64,000 nt of DNA from Chitinophaga sp. CF118. Lineage in GTDB: Bacteria; Bacteroidota; Bacteroidia; Chitinophagales; Chitinophagaceae. Numbering within the stretch: position 1 is the stretch's first letter; each line of letters opens with the position of its first letter. Below, piece by piece: positions 8,433 through 17,187 of the stretch. The position numbers were made by a program, and so were the translations under genes. The notes beneath the pieces are model-generated. The model was not told where the DNA came from, did no database searches, and saw nothing but the letters and a program-made list of their open reading frames with translations. The DNA is taken from NCBI RefSeq assembly GCF_900112615.1, contig NZ_FOMK01000003.1:62001-126000 (forward strand). The letters are read 5' to 3'.

Positions 8433-9101
8433 ATGGAAAGGATACGCGTGGCAATTGTAAATGACCATAATTTGTTCCGGCAAAGTTTGGCAATGCTGGT
8501 AAGTCATACAGAAGAATTTGAATTAATAGCAGAAGTAGAAAGTGGAACTGCTTTTTTAGAAGAACTCCGGAAAATGAAGTTATTACCGGATGTGGCATTA
8601 ATTGATATGAATATGCCTGGAATGAACGGAGTAGAATTAAATAATTTTCTGCATCGTCGTTATCCAAAGATAAAAGTAATTGTTATTTCCGTGCATACGC
8701 AGGACCGGCTTATTACCCAGATGATTGAGGCCGGCGTCGCCGCTTATCTTGCCAGAAATTGTGATAAAAAAGAATTAGTTACCGCTATACAAACTGTACA
8801 TAAAAGTGGATTCTATATGAATGACGCTGTGTTGAAAGTTTTGCGGCGTGCATCAGAATTTCACAATATGGTTATTAAAAATATTAACCACATTCCTATT
8901 GAGTTAACTGAAAGAGAAACACAGGTATTGTTATTAATATGTAAGGAATATACCAATGTGGAAATTGCAGCAGATCTACATCTTAGCGCAAGAACTGTGG
9001 AAGGTCACCGGAATAACCTGATACTTAAAACCGGTTGCCGCAATACTGCCGGACTGGTATTGTTTGCTGTTAAGTACCATATTTTTGAAATGGAGTTTTA
9101 A
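8433..9101 (+). CDS. NarL/FixJ-type response regulator (REC-LuxR HTH), orphan
   Basis: Cytosolic transcription regulator of 222 aa. The receiver domain spans residues 4-120 with phosphoacceptor D58 (LIDMNMPG) and switch residue S86. The conserved receiver Lys is replaced by Arg (YLARN, R108). A LuxR/GerE helix-turn-helix follows at about 155-215 (LTERETQVLLLICKEYTNVEIAADLHLSARTVEGHR, quoted only as a position guide in parts). No histidine kinase is adjacent, so it is an orphan and may be phosphorylated from elsewhere or act without phosphorylation. Two PixA/AidA-like genes lie 176 bp downstream in the same direction and are candidate targets. Confidence 0.88.
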   Translation: MERIRVAIVNDHNLFRQSLAMLVSHTEEFELIAEVESGTAFLEELRKMKLLPDVALIDMNMPGMNGVELNNFLHRRYPKIKVIVISVHTQDRLITQMIEAGVAAYLARNCDKKELVTAIQTVHKSGFYMNDAVLKVLRRASEFHNMVIKNINHIPIELTERETQVLLLICKEYTNVEIAADLHLSARTVEGHRNNLILKTGCRNTAGLVLFAVKYHIFEMEF

Positions 9102-9277
9102 ATAGTTATTTATTCCCGTAAAAATACCTGCTTTAAGAACGCGTATTTTCACGCGAAAGAAAACAAGATTCCTGTTGTTACTTTGAACTATCTGAAAGCG
9201 CTTGAAAGATACAAATGGCAGATGCCGAAAAGCCATATAAAAAAGTAGGCAACCCCTTTTAAATTAAAACATATAAT

Positions 9278-9691
9278 ATGTCAAATGCTCTCCCTCCTTC
9301 AGCATGCCAGGTATTCGTTATAGGGTTTGTTGATAGCAGCATTGTTTCTTCAGGACAATCAACCGGATTATACTTTGTAGACAACAGGGGAAATAATGGT
9401 AGCAGCAATGAAGGTACTGCCAAATTAAATACGGCCTCTCTCAAGATGGATAATGTTTGCTGGACTGTATATCCGTTAAACCCTAATGATGGAAGCAAGG
9501 TTTCCATCAATGTTATTGGTAGCAGTAATGCATGGGGACCTACTGGACAACCAACCGCATCTACAGATGGAGCTTATACAGGTACGACTCAAAATGGTGG
9601 TAGTGCGGGGTATAACATTCTATTGAATGTTCTGCCACAAAGCGGAGGTGGTTATCAACCTCAAACAACCCTGGGTATTTCAGTTAACTAA
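9278..9691 (+). CDS. PixA/AidA-like protein, first of a tandem pair
   Basis: A 137-aa protein without signal peptide. It shares with its neighbour the pattern VDxxxxxSxxxxTGxYFVDNR, a short spacer with NEGTAKL, a WxVYPLNPNDG segment and a G/S-rich second half. This layout resembles the PixA/AidA inclusion-body or quorum-regulated proteins of Proteobacteria, which accumulate at high density. It has no Cys-His catalytic signature. The gene lies 13 bp upstream of its paralogue and behind a LuxR-type regulator. The family call rests on motif likeness only, so it is moderate. Confidence 0.5.
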   Translation: MSNALPPSACQVFVIGFVDSSIVSSGQSTGLYFVDNRGNNGSSNEGTAKLNTASLKMDNVCWTVYPLNPNDGSKVSINVIGSSNAWGPTGQPTASTDGAYTGTTQNGGSAGYNILLNVLPQSGGGYQPQTTLGISVN

Positions 9692-9704
9692 AAAAAATAA
9701 AAAT

Positions 9705-10160
9705 ATGTCCTCTGTAAAAACAGTTATGTTGGCAGCTGCATCAACTCCACAAACACAAATTGGGATTGCGCTTGATACTGCATATCTCGAAAGTTTGCCT
9801 CCCGGAACACAACCTTCCACAGGTATTTATATGATTGATAACCGTGCTCAGCTAGGAAGCAAGAATGAAGGGCAAATGGAACTCTCCACTGTTTGTTTTG
9901 CGGGCGACCGTGTAGGCTGGTACCTGGTGCCCATTGATCCTACGCGTGGTGATACAGTTCAGATCACTGGTTTTAATGTTTCTTCAGGAAATGTATTTGC
10001 AGGTTCTAGCGGTTATCCTCAGCCCACAACGAATCTGGCTTATTGGATAGGACGAGCCGTAAATGCTGGTTCTCAAACATACCAGGTACAAATCTTATTG
10101 ACCGATTCTTCAGGTTCTAAATATTTCATTAACTGGGATCCTTATATTACCTGTAAATAA
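9705..10160 (+). CDS. PixA/AidA-like protein, second of a tandem pair
   Basis: A 151-aa paralogue of the preceding protein. ATG 9705 is chosen because it follows the upstream stop by 13 bp and the alternatives upstream would overlap that gene. Shared motifs are GIYMIDNRAQLGSKNEGQMEL, GWYLVPIDPTRGDTVQITGF and a terminal NWDPYI, the last typical of PixA/AidA proteins. It probably forms a two-gene operon with its neighbour. Function unknown; in other bacteria relatives form crystalline inclusions or are quorum-sensing outputs. A rho-independent terminator follows. Confidence 0.55.
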   Translation: MSSVKTVMLAAASTPQTQIGIALDTAYLESLPPGTQPSTGIYMIDNRAQLGSKNEGQMELSTVCFAGDRVGWYLVPIDPTRGDTVQITGFNVSSGNVFAGSSGYPQPTTNLAYWIGRAVNAGSQTYQVQILLTDSSGSKYFINWDPYITCK

Positions 10161-10178
10161 TATATAGGTCATCATTTG

Positions 10179-10214
10179 GAAAGCCGTTTACATCGTAGAA
10201 TGTAAGCGGCTTTC
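10179..10214 (+). terminator. Rho-independent terminator after the PixA/AidA pair
   Basis: GAAAGCCGTTTACAT (10179-10193) pairs with ATGTAAGCGGCTTTC (10200-10214) with one wobble, leaving a 6-nt loop and followed by CTCTTTT. It ends the 9278-10160 transcript. Confidence 0.8.
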
Positions 10215-10284
10215 TCTTTTATAAAGGGCATGCAACTTTTGTAAACTTTTGGCGTCATTAGATATAACATCATGATAAGAAACT

Positions 10285-11934
10285 ATGAAAATATATTATT
10301 ATGTTCTTGGGCTGCTTTTAAGCTCTTTGTCCGGTATTGCTCAAAATACCCCCGATTCGCTTCAGACAAACATTGATTCATTGTTTAGTGCATATACTCG
10401 TCCGGGCAGCCCGGGCGTAGCTGTTTTAATTGTAGAAAAAGGAAAGGTGGTCTTCGAAAAAGGCTACGGGATGGCAAACCTGGAGTATGATATCCCGGTT
10501 ACTCCTACCACAGTTTTTGATATCGCTTCAGTATCAAAACAGTTCACAGGGTTCGCCATTTCAACGCTGATACAAGAGGGGAAAATATCTCCTGATGATG
10601 ATATCCATAAATATCTGCCCGATGTGCCGCAGTTTGGTAAAACAATTACTATTCGTAACCTGATTCACCATACCAGTGGACTAAGAGACTGGCCCGCGAC
10701 TCTTCATACGGCAGGGTGGCGTTGGGACGAAGGCTTCAGATATGAGGACATCATGCGAATGGTTAAGCAGCAGCGCGAGCTCAATTTTGACCCTGGTTCA
10801 CAATATTCGTATTCGAATACTGGCTATAACCTGCTGGCAGCTATAGTGGCCAAAGTAAGCGGTAAAACATTCCCCGAATGGATCGATGAGCATATTTTTA
10901 AACCTTTAAACATGAACTCATCCCAGGTATGCAGCGACTATTCAAAAGTTATCAGACATCTGGCAAGCTCATACTACCCTAATGGTAATGAATACAATAA
11001 GAGTAATGATGCACTGACGGCCTATGGTTCCAGTTCCATATTTACTACTATAGAAGATTTATCTAAATGGGTTATTCATTTTCAACAAGCTCTCGACGAG
11101 AAAGATCCGGTTTATTTAAGAATGATTGAAACAGACGAGCTCAATAACAAACAAAAGATAAATTATGCCTATGGCCTGGAGGTAACTAATAATAACGGTG
11201 TAAGAAATATATCTCATGATGGCGGTTGGGCAGGCTTCCGTACCATTGTTTCCAATTATCCGGATCAAAAAGTTGCTATTATCCTGCTAAGTAATTACGG
11301 TGATTTTGACCCTTACGTAAGTACAAATGCAATTGCAAGACTTTTTTTAAGAGATAAAATAGCGCCCGGACAAAAGCGTGAAGATCTTAGTAGCCTGCCA
11401 ACAGTTAACGTTGATACGCTATTGCTGAAAAAATATACCGGCAGCTACCAGTTGGGAGTGGGTTGGTATGTAACCTTTACCCTTGAAAATGGGCACATAA
11501 TGGTACAGGCCAATGGTGAGGATAAATTCGCTACAGATCTTAAATCGGATACAGTGCTCTGGGTACCGGACTATCATTCATCTGTTACTTTCAGGGATAT
11601 AAAAGATAAGGCAGGTGCACTTAAATACCGGAATATAATAGCAAAAAGAGTGATCCCAGTTAAGGTTGACCTTTCACAGCTTAACCAATATGCTGGTACT
11701 TATTATAGCGAAGAACTGGAAACAGCATACAGGCTTTCGGTAGAAAATGGTAAACTTGTTGCTCACCATATGCGTCTGGGCGATTTTAACTTTGAGCCGG
11801 ATATGGTTGTTACTGAAAGATTCAGTAGTTCCAATGGTACTATCAACTTTTTTAAAGACGAACAAAATAAGGTGACCAGCTTCAGACTCTCAAGCGGAAG
11901 GATAAAAAATATACTGTTTAATAAACAGAAGTGA
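10285..11934 (+). CDS. Exported serine hydrolase, beta-lactamase class C family
   Basis: A 549-aa protein with a signal peptide (MKIYYYVLGLLLSSLSGIAQ). The beta-lactamase/PBP4* domain spans about residues 25-350: catalytic SVSK at S82-K85, the YSN tyrosine motif near residue 170 (YSYSNTGYN), and a HDGGWAGF segment in the place of the KTG box. The C-terminal 170 residues look like a lipocalin-like/DUF3471 beta domain, common in such Bacteroidota proteins. Likely a periplasmic peptidase or esterase on peptidoglycan peptides or D-amino-acid compounds rather than a resistance enzyme. It stands alone between two terminator or convergent boundaries. Confidence 0.88.
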   Translation: MKIYYYVLGLLLSSLSGIAQNTPDSLQTNIDSLFSAYTRPGSPGVAVLIVEKGKVVFEKGYGMANLEYDIPVTPTTVFDIASVSKQFTGFAISTLIQEGKISPDDDIHKYLPDVPQFGKTITIRNLIHHTSGLRDWPATLHTAGWRWDEGFRYEDIMRMVKQQRELNFDPGSQYSYSNTGYNLLAAIVAKVSGKTFPEWIDEHIFKPLNMNSSQVCSDYSKVIRHLASSYYPNGNEYNKSNDALTAYGSSSIFTTIEDLSKWVIHFQQALDEKDPVYLRMIETDELNNKQKINYAYGLEVTNNNGVRNISHDGGWAGFRTIVSNYPDQKVAIILLSNYGDFDPYVSTNAIARLFLRDKIAPGQKREDLSSLPTVNVDTLLLKKYTGSYQLGVGWYVTFTLENGHIMVQANGEDKFATDLKSDTVLWVPDYHSSVTFRDIKDKAGALKYRNIIAKRVIPVKVDLSQLNQYAGTYYSEELETAYRLSVENGKLVAHHMRLGDFNFEPDMVVTERFSSSNGTINFFKDEQNKVTSFRLSSGRIKNILFNKQK

Positions 11935-11956
11935 GGTTACGTTTAAGATATTTTAC

Positions 11957-12481
11957 TCAACAATAACTTTTAATTTTTTTCAGCTGATGAATATGCCGCT
12001 GTGTATGAAAGATAATGAAGTAGTTCAATTCCAGCCGCGTAAGATCTCCGAAACCGGGTAATACAGATTGAAGGCAGATAGCTGTAAGATCCTGTGTTTG
12101 TGCCTGCTGACGAATTTCTTCCATAATTATTTTCAGGCATCTCAATAACAGTGTTTTGTCATGTGGAAGTTCAGAGGGCCGAATGAATTCTGGAGAAGTG
12201 AATTTTAAATCGAAATTTAAAAATACATCCCTGATCGCTTCAATCTTTTGTCCGGGATCCCTGTCTGTTTGTTTTACCTCTCCCTGTAATGAATGCGATA
12301 TGCCTGATGCAGATTTATAGATATGTTCACCTACTTGTCCGGCAGTCCAGCTGCCTTCAAAGGGGATGGTGTTGATATCTTCCTCGGTAAAGGAAGATAG
12401 TACCTCAAATAGTTCTGCTGCTATAGATTCAAATTCGGGTAGCAGTTGCAGGGTAGGGGTATTTGTTAATTGACTTTCCAT
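11957..12481 (-). CDS. DinB-family metal-binding protein
   Basis: A 174-aa four-helix-bundle protein of the DinB/YfiT superfamily. Candidate metal ligands are His in GEHIYK and two His in FHTQRHIHQL, the usual three-His arrangement. Members include damage-inducible proteins and thiol transferases that use bacillithiol or mycothiol-like cofactors. It is convergent with the serine hydrolase gene and divergent from the DUF1349 gene. Specific substrate unknown. Confidence 0.82.
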   Translation of the reverse strand: MESQLTNTPTLQLLPEFESIAAELFEVLSSFTEEDINTIPFEGSWTAGQVGEHIYKSASGISHSLQGEVKQTDRDPGQKIEAIRDVFLNFDLKFTSPEFIRPSELPHDKTLLLRCLKIIMEEIRQQAQTQDLTAICLQSVLPGFGDLTRLELNYFIIFHTQRHIHQLKKIKSYC

Positions 12482-12560
12482 AAAAGTATTTATTGATATA
12501 CCAAATGTCTATACTAAAATGGACAATTAGAGGGCGTATTTACGACTTCTTAAGGGGGGA

Positions 12561-12588
12561 TTTGGGACATGTAATTGTATTACATTTG
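12561..12588 (+). promoter_or_regulatory. Bacteroidota-type promoter candidate for DUF1349 gene
   Basis: TTTG at 12561-12564 and TACATTTG at 12581-12588 match the Bacteroidota -33 and -7 (TAnnTTTG) elements, with a slightly short 16-bp spacer. Transcription would start about 20 bp before ATG 12614. Confidence 0.45.
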
Positions 12589-12613
12589 CCGTACTTTTTT
12601 AAATTAATCGTTT

Positions 12614-13243
12614 ATGAAAAAAATCCTATTATTAATTTTAGTACTTAGTTTTTGTATTGGTAACCTTCATGCTCAAAATCAAACACCCGTTATGAAATGG
12701 TTTAATGAACCCGGTAAATGGACTGGTAATGCAAAGAAATTAGATGTAACTGTTGATCCTGCTACCGATTACTGGCGGGTAACCCATTACGGGTTTATTC
12801 GCGATAATGGTCCGTTTTATTTCCAGGAACAGGAAGGCGACTTTGAAGCAAGTGTAAAGATTTCCGGACATTATCAGGAACTATTCCATCAGGCTGGATT
12901 AATGGTCCGGATTGATAATAAGAACTGGATCAAAACAGGGATTGAATATGTGGATGGAGTGCAGAATGTAAGTGCAGTAGTAACCCGCGAAGTGTCTGAC
13001 TGGTCTGTGGTGCCCCGTCATGATAGCCCTGAACATGTATGGCTGAAGTTATTGAGAAAAGGAGATTTCGTGGAAATCAAATACTCTTTTGATGGTGCAA
13101 AATATGATATGTTGCGACTGGCATACTTCCCGCCAAATGTAAAAGCGCAGATCGGAATAGTGGCTGCAGCGCCGGGAAAAAAGAGCTTCCCTGTTGTGTT
13201 TGAGAACTTTGAGGTGAAACCGGTTATAGCAGAGAAGAAGTAA
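12614..13243 (+). CDS. Exported DUF1349 protein (concanavalin-like fold)
   Basis: A 209-aa protein with signal peptide (cleavage after NLHAQ). The rest matches the DUF1349 beta-sandwich: DYWRVTHYGF, FEASVKISGHYQELFHQAGLMVRID and KTGIEYVDGVQNVSAVVT are characteristic. Relatives resemble the regulator/lectin-like YvbX/SWI families, and a carbohydrate-binding role is likely but unproven. It is a single-gene unit ended by the hairpin at 13266-13303. Confidence 0.82.
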   Translation: MKKILLLILVLSFCIGNLHAQNQTPVMKWFNEPGKWTGNAKKLDVTVDPATDYWRVTHYGFIRDNGPFYFQEQEGDFEASVKISGHYQELFHQAGLMVRIDNKNWIKTGIEYVDGVQNVSAVVTREVSDWSVVPRHDSPEHVWLKLLRKGDFVEIKYSFDGAKYDMLRLAYFPPNVKAQIGIVAAAPGKKSFPVVFENFEVKPVIAEKK

Positions 13244-13265
13244 ATGAAGTCTGACAATCGGAATA

Positions 13266-13303
13266 AAAAGGGGTTGTATCATACTGCTGATAGAACCCCT
13301 TTT
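13266..13303. terminator. Bidirectional terminator between convergent genes
   Basis: AAAAGGGGTT (13266-13275) pairs with AACCCCTTTT (13294-13303), extended inward by TATC/GATA. Both flanks are A/T tracts, so it can stop transcription from either side. Confidence 0.8.
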
Positions 13304-13310
13304 GCTTATA

Positions 13311-13622
13311 TCACACAATAATTGATAACTTTCTCACCATCTCATCAGAGACAGAATCTGAATACATCCCAAAGGCACTCACGAGGATCCCTTTTATCGT
13401 ATGATCATTGGAAGAGATGGCATATACAATGTTCTCATCGCCCGGATCTGTCATTCCTTCAAAACGGAATACTTTATCGATCTGGAATTGTTCAGGTGTT
13501 AGTTTCTTTTTTCCGTTTTCATAACAGAGGCAATCATTATCCAGATTAAAGTCGTGCTCATAACCCAATGCCATTAGCCAGTTAATAGATTCGGTTACTG
13601 TGTCAAAAGCTGGTTGTTCCAT
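13311..13622 (-). CDS. Conserved Bacteroidota small protein of unknown function
   Basis: A 103-aa cytosolic protein. The pattern YEHDFNLDNDCLCYENGKKKLTPEQF, then FRFEGMTDPGDENIVYAISS and KGILVSAFGMYSD, belongs to a small family often labelled phosphoribosylpyrophosphate synthetase in Bacteroidota databases. That label is not credible: it is a third of the size of a PRPP synthetase and lacks the PRPP-binding loop. Function unknown. Confidence 0.75.
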   Translation of the reverse strand: MEQPAFDTVTESINWLMALGYEHDFNLDNDCLCYENGKKKLTPEQFQIDKVFRFEGMTDPGDENIVYAISSNDHTIKGILVSAFGMYSDSVSDEMVRKLSIIV

Positions 13623-13885
13623 ACAGGTATTTTATAAGTAAACAGGGGACCGGCAGTTCCTGAGAACATGCCTGGTCGCCCCCTATAAATGTTATTCAAC
13701 AGTATGGAGTATTCAAAGGGTATGCCACTCATTTAATACATTGATAGTAAGTAATTTGCGTATAATTAACCTGAAAAATAAGTTACGATATACCGTAATT
13801 TTATGATGCTGTCACGCTCTGTCATTTATCCGTGTGGGAGGATGTGGAAATACGATATGTCGTAAGTTTTTACGAACTTGCAGCC
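13623..13885. promoter_or_regulatory. Upstream region of GAF-sigma-54 activator with two ACGATATRTCGT-like sites
   Basis: ACGATATACCGT (13785-13796) and ACGATATGTCGT (13852-13863) are two copies of a 12-bp near-palindrome, 67 bp apart, both flanked by T/A-rich arms. The same motif recurs at 25814-25825 and near 54733-54774, each time beside a sigma-54 activator gene or operon. No -24/-12 promoter was found here. The second site overlaps any start upstream of 13886, supporting that start. Confidence 0.5.
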
Positions 13886-15514
13886 ATGACAACGAATACT
13901 GAAGCCAGCGCCCTCTGGGAAAGCCTGCAGGAAAGAGAGAAGGAGCAAGCTGTATTACTTTCATTCAGTAATGACCTTGCTGCTGCCCGTGATAAAGAGG
14001 ATCTCTCAAGAATCATTCATCAACGATTAACAGAACTGTTTGTCTATGACGATTTCATCATTTGCACGGTAGATGAAGAACAGGGGCTTCATAAAACATT
14101 CTTTCATTTTTTCAGAGAAAAGCCCAAAGATTATGATTTCTACATGCAGGTAATCAGCGAAAGTTACCCGGTAGAGGATGGGTTCTATAATGTGGTGCTT
14201 CAGTCGGCGGAGGTTGTAAGATTTGATCTTGCCAAACTGTTAAAGGATAAAAAGGAACTCCCGCAATACATACAATATCAGTATAATAATGGGATCCGGG
14301 AAGTGATCGCAATCGCCTTACACAATCAGAAAGGGAAAGTAGGTACCTTTTTTCTGCTTCTGAAAAATCCGGATACCTTTACCACACAAGCACTCCGGCT
14401 GTTACAAGGGCTATCCTATCAGTTGGCTATTACTATTGCCAACATTATAGCCAATGAGAAAATAGAGAAACAGCTGCAAGAGATCAGTCACTATAAGCAA
14501 CAGCTGGAAGAAGAAAATCTTTATTTGCAGGAAGAGAGAAATGTGGCTTATAACTTCTCCGAAATAGTAGGTTCAGGTACTGAAATGCAAAAGATTTTTC
14601 AACTGGTATCACAGGTGGCTGCGGCTGATTCAACTGTTTTGTTATTAGGCGAAACCGGCACAGGAAAAGAACTGATAGCACGCGCTATTCATATGGCATC
14701 TCCGCGTAAGAATAAACTGATGATCAAAGTAAATTGTGCTGCTTTACCCGCAAGCCTGATAGAAAGCGAGTTGTTCGGACATGAGAGAGGAAGCTTTACC
14801 GGCGCATCAGATCAGCGGATAGGTAAGTTTGAGCTGGCCAATAACAGTACGCTGTTCCTGGATGAAATAGGAGAGTTACCCCTCGAATTGCAGGTTAAAC
14901 TATTGCGTGTTTTGCAGGAGAAAGAGATTGAACGTGTGGGTGGCAGAAAAAGCATTAAAGTAAATGTGCGGATCATTGCCGCTACCAACCGGAACCTTCA
15001 GAAAGAGGTAGATGCAGGTAAATTCAGGGCAGACTTATTCTACCGCCTGAATGTTTTCCCAATCACCCTGCCGCCATTGCGTAACCGTAAGGAAGATATT
15101 CCTGTGCTGACAGCCCACTTTATTGCGCGGTATTCGAGAAATGCAGGGAAAAAAATGATGACATTGTCTCCTAAAGTAATGGAGGAACTGGTTGCTTATT
15201 CATGGCCGGGCAATGTAAGGGAACTTGAACACCTTGTAGAAAGAAGCGTGTTGCTTACTAACGGAACTACTATAAAACAAATGTATCTGCCTTCCCGTAC
15301 CCCAAAAGAGCCTGTAAATACACCGGAAGAATTTCAGATCCTGCCGCTGGATGAAATGGAAAGAACATATATCCTCAAAGTATTAAAAGTGTGTAACGGG
15401 AGAATTTCAGGGCCTCATGGGGCTGCAGTTAAACTAGGACTCCCACCTACCACCCTGATTTCAAAAATGCAGCGGCTGGGTATTAAAAAAGAACATTTTG
15501 TAGATAGAAACTAA
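13886..15514 (+). CDS. GAF-domain sigma-54-dependent activator with variant GSFTGA loop
   Basis: Bacterial enhancer-binding protein of 542 aa. A GAF sensor occupies about residues 25-195, followed by a coiled linker. The AAA+ domain has Walker A GETGTGKE, the sigma-54 contact loop as GSFTGA instead of GAFTGA (codons near 14789-14806), Walker [11 protein letters not shown] and an R-finger region. The C-terminal Fis-type HTH is [19 protein letters not shown] 13886 is preferred over GTG 13832. It activates sigma-54 holoenzyme in response to a small ligand or redox signal. It is one of three related activators in this window and is convergent with the GNAT gene. Confidence 0.9.
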   Translation: MTTNTEASALWESLQEREKEQAVLLSFSNDLAAARDKEDLSRIIHQRLTELFVYDDFIICTVDEEQGLHKTFFHFFREKPKDYDFYMQVISESYPVEDGFYNVVLQSAEVVRFDLAKLLKDKKELPQYIQYQYNNGIREVIAIALHNQKGKVGTFFLLLKNPDTFTTQALRLLQGLSYQLAITIANIIANEKIEKQLQEISHYKQQLEEENLYLQEERNVAYNFSEIVGSGTEMQKIFQLVSQVAAADSTVLLLGETGTGKELIARAIHMASPRKNKLMIKVNCAALPASLIESELFGHERGSFTGASDQRIGKFELANNSTLFLDEIGELPLELQVKLLRVLQEKEIERVGGRKSIKVNVRIIAATNRNLQKEVDAGKFRADLFYRLNVFPITLPPLRNRKEDIPVLTAHFIARYSRNAGKKMMTLSPKVMEELVAYSWPGNVRELEHLVERSVLLTNGTTIKQMYLPSRTPKEPVNTPEEFQILPLDEMERTYILKVLKVCNGRISGPHGAAVKLGLPPTTLISKMQRLGIKKEHFVDRN

Positions 15515-15516
15515 CT

Positions 15517-15801
15517 TCATTTATGATATTCATGGTCCAGTTGGATCCTGTACTCCGTATGTTTGGTAAGGAATTTCGCTACAAACGGACAATACACCAT
15601 CACAGGTTTTCCATGAGCTTTTGCATAATCAAATGCTGCGATAGCTAATGTGCTGGCAACTCCTTTTCCTTCCATTGCTTTGGGTACAGTAGTATGCATT
15701 AATGCAATATCTTTTTTGTAGAAGCGGTATACAAGAAAGGCTTTCTCTCCATCCAGTTCTATTTCAAACTGTTGTGCTTTTTCATTATTAATAACCTCCA
15801 T
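15517..15801 (-). CDS. GNAT-fold N-acetyltransferase, YjdJ type
   Basis: A 94-aa minimal GNAT protein of the YjdJ/Gcn5-related COG2388 group. The acetyl-CoA loop is seen as PKAMEGKGVASTLAIAAFDYA; the ends HGKPVMVYCPFVAKFL are typical. It lies 11 bp downstream of the sigma-54 response regulator and is probably the last gene of the long minus-strand operon. Its stop is 2 bp from the stop of the convergent activator. Acetyl acceptor unknown. Confidence 0.82.
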   Translation of the reverse strand: MEVINNEKAQQFEIELDGEKAFLVYRFYKKDIALMHTTVPKAMEGKGVASTLAIAAFDYAKAHGKPVMVYCPFVAKFLTKHTEYRIQLDHEYHK

Positions 15802-15812
15802 AAATTATAGTT

Positions 15813-17171
15813 TTATACATAACCTTGTTTGATTCCCAGTTTCTTCATTTTTGAATAAAGGGTAGTTGGAGGCAAATTTAATACTTCTGCGGCTCCTCCC
15901 GGTCCGAAAACTTTTCCATTACATGCTTTCAGCGCATGCAGGATATGCTCTCTTTCCACTTCTTCCATTGTCCTGATCCGGTTATCACTCCCCTGGTCCG
16001 CAGTTGTAATGACTGGTATTTCAACCATATTGATCACATTCCCGGTTGCCATCAGAACACTTCTTTCTACCAGGTGTTCTAATTCCCGGATATTACCAGG
16101 CCAGGAATACTGTTTTAACTGCTCCAATGCCCGTGGCGAGATATCTGTGAGGTTCTTTCCTGTACGCTGCGTATACTTTTTGAGAAAATAATATGCCAAT
16201 TCTTCAATATCCTCTTTGCGTTTACGTAATGGAGGAATTTCCACTGGAAATATATTTAAACGATAATAGAGATCCAGGCGGAAACGACCTTCAGCTACTT
16301 CTTTTTCCAGGTTACGGTTAGTTGCGGCAATCACACGTACATCAATTTTCAGCGTTTCATTACCTCCCAGCCTTTCTATTTCTTTTTCCTGTAAAACCCT
16401 AAGTAGTTTTACCTGCGCATCCAGGGGTAGTTCACCTATTTCATCCAGGAAAAGTGTGCTGTTATTAGCCAGTTCAAACTTTCCTATCCTTCTGCTGTTT
16501 GCTCCGGTAAATGCTCCCTTTTCATGACCGAACAACTCGCTTTCTATTAATGCGGAGGGTAAGGCGGCGCAGTTGACCGTGATCATGGGCATTGAGCTAT
16601 ATGCTGAATTGTTGTGTATGGAATGTGCTATCTTTTCTTTACCTGTGCCACTTTCTCCCATTATTAATACTGAGGTGGATGACGGTGCAACAACCCTGAT
16701 TTTTTCAAGTACATGTAACAGGATTTCACTACGGCCAATAATCTCTTCTGCATTTCCAATAGTGGTAGGCGTAACCGGTTCTTTGGTGATCTGTGCTGTT
16801 TCAACGGCATAACGGTAACGGGCAATGTCCAGCATAACCAGCAGGTCTCTTTCACGGAAAGGCTTTACCATAAAGCCATAGGGTTGCGTCTCTTTTACCG
16901 CTTCCAGTGTGCTTTGATCGGTATTGGCTGAGATATATAAGAAAGGCAGCTTCTTTTCATGGAGTTCCCATGCCAGATCAATGCCTGTAAGATCTCCTTT
17001 GAGGATGATATCCAGTAACACCCAGTCCGGATTTTTCAATTCGATAATTTTACGGGCCTGCTCCACAGAAGATGCCGTTCCGCAAACAATATATCCAGCT
17101 TTTGTGAGCATGATCCGGAGGTCATTGGCTACAATGAATTCATCTTCTACGATCAGTATTTTTTCTTTCAT
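15813..17171 (-). CDS. NtrC-family response regulator (REC-AAA+-Fis HTH)
   Basis: Sigma-54 activator of 452 aa. The receiver (residues 4-118) has acidic pair E9/D10 and phosphoacceptor D54 (VLLDIIL); the switch Lys is in MVKPF. The AAA+ domain shows GESGTGKE, the canonical GAFTGA loop, and [10 protein letters not shown]. The HTH is NLPPTTLYSKMKKLGI. ATG 17171 (MKEKILIVEDE) gives the family N-terminus; ATG 17198 is an alternative that would overlap the kinase. It follows the HisKA_2 kinase by 16 bp, its probable partner. Since it lies near the end of an operon headed by a sigma-54-like promoter, positive autoregulation is plausible. Confidence 0.92.
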   Translation of the reverse strand: MKEKILIVEDEFIVANDLRIMLTKAGYIVCGTASSVEQARKIIELKNPDWVLLDIILKGDLTGIDLAWELHEKKLPFLYISANTDQSTLEAVKETQPYGFMVKPFRERDLLVMLDIARYRYAVETAQITKEPVTPTTIGNAEEIIGRSEILLHVLEKIRVVAPSSTSVLIMGESGTGKEKIAHSIHNNSAYSSMPMITVNCAALPSALIESELFGHEKGAFTGANSRRIGKFELANNSTLFLDEIGELPLDAQVKLLRVLQEKEIERLGGNETLKIDVRVIAATNRNLEKEVAEGRFRLDLYYRLNIFPVEIPPLRKRKEDIEELAYYFLKKYTQRTGKNLTDISPRALEQLKQYSWPGNIRELEHLVERSVLMATGNVINMVEIPVITTADQGSDNRIRTMEEVEREHILHALKACNGKVFGPGGAAEVLNLPPTTLYSKMKKLGIKQGYV

Positions 17172-17187
17172 TAAAGAAAGGGTTGTT

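Noticed and set aside
9103..9246. 46-codon open stretch before the PixA/AidA pair
   Set aside because: No ATG, GTG or TTG near its start and no resemblance to any protein; such a stretch is expected by chance.
13311..13622. Annotation as phosphoribosylpyrophosphate synthetase
   Set aside because: The protein has 103 aa and lacks the PRPP-binding loop and the catalytic motifs of that enzyme; the database label appears wrong.
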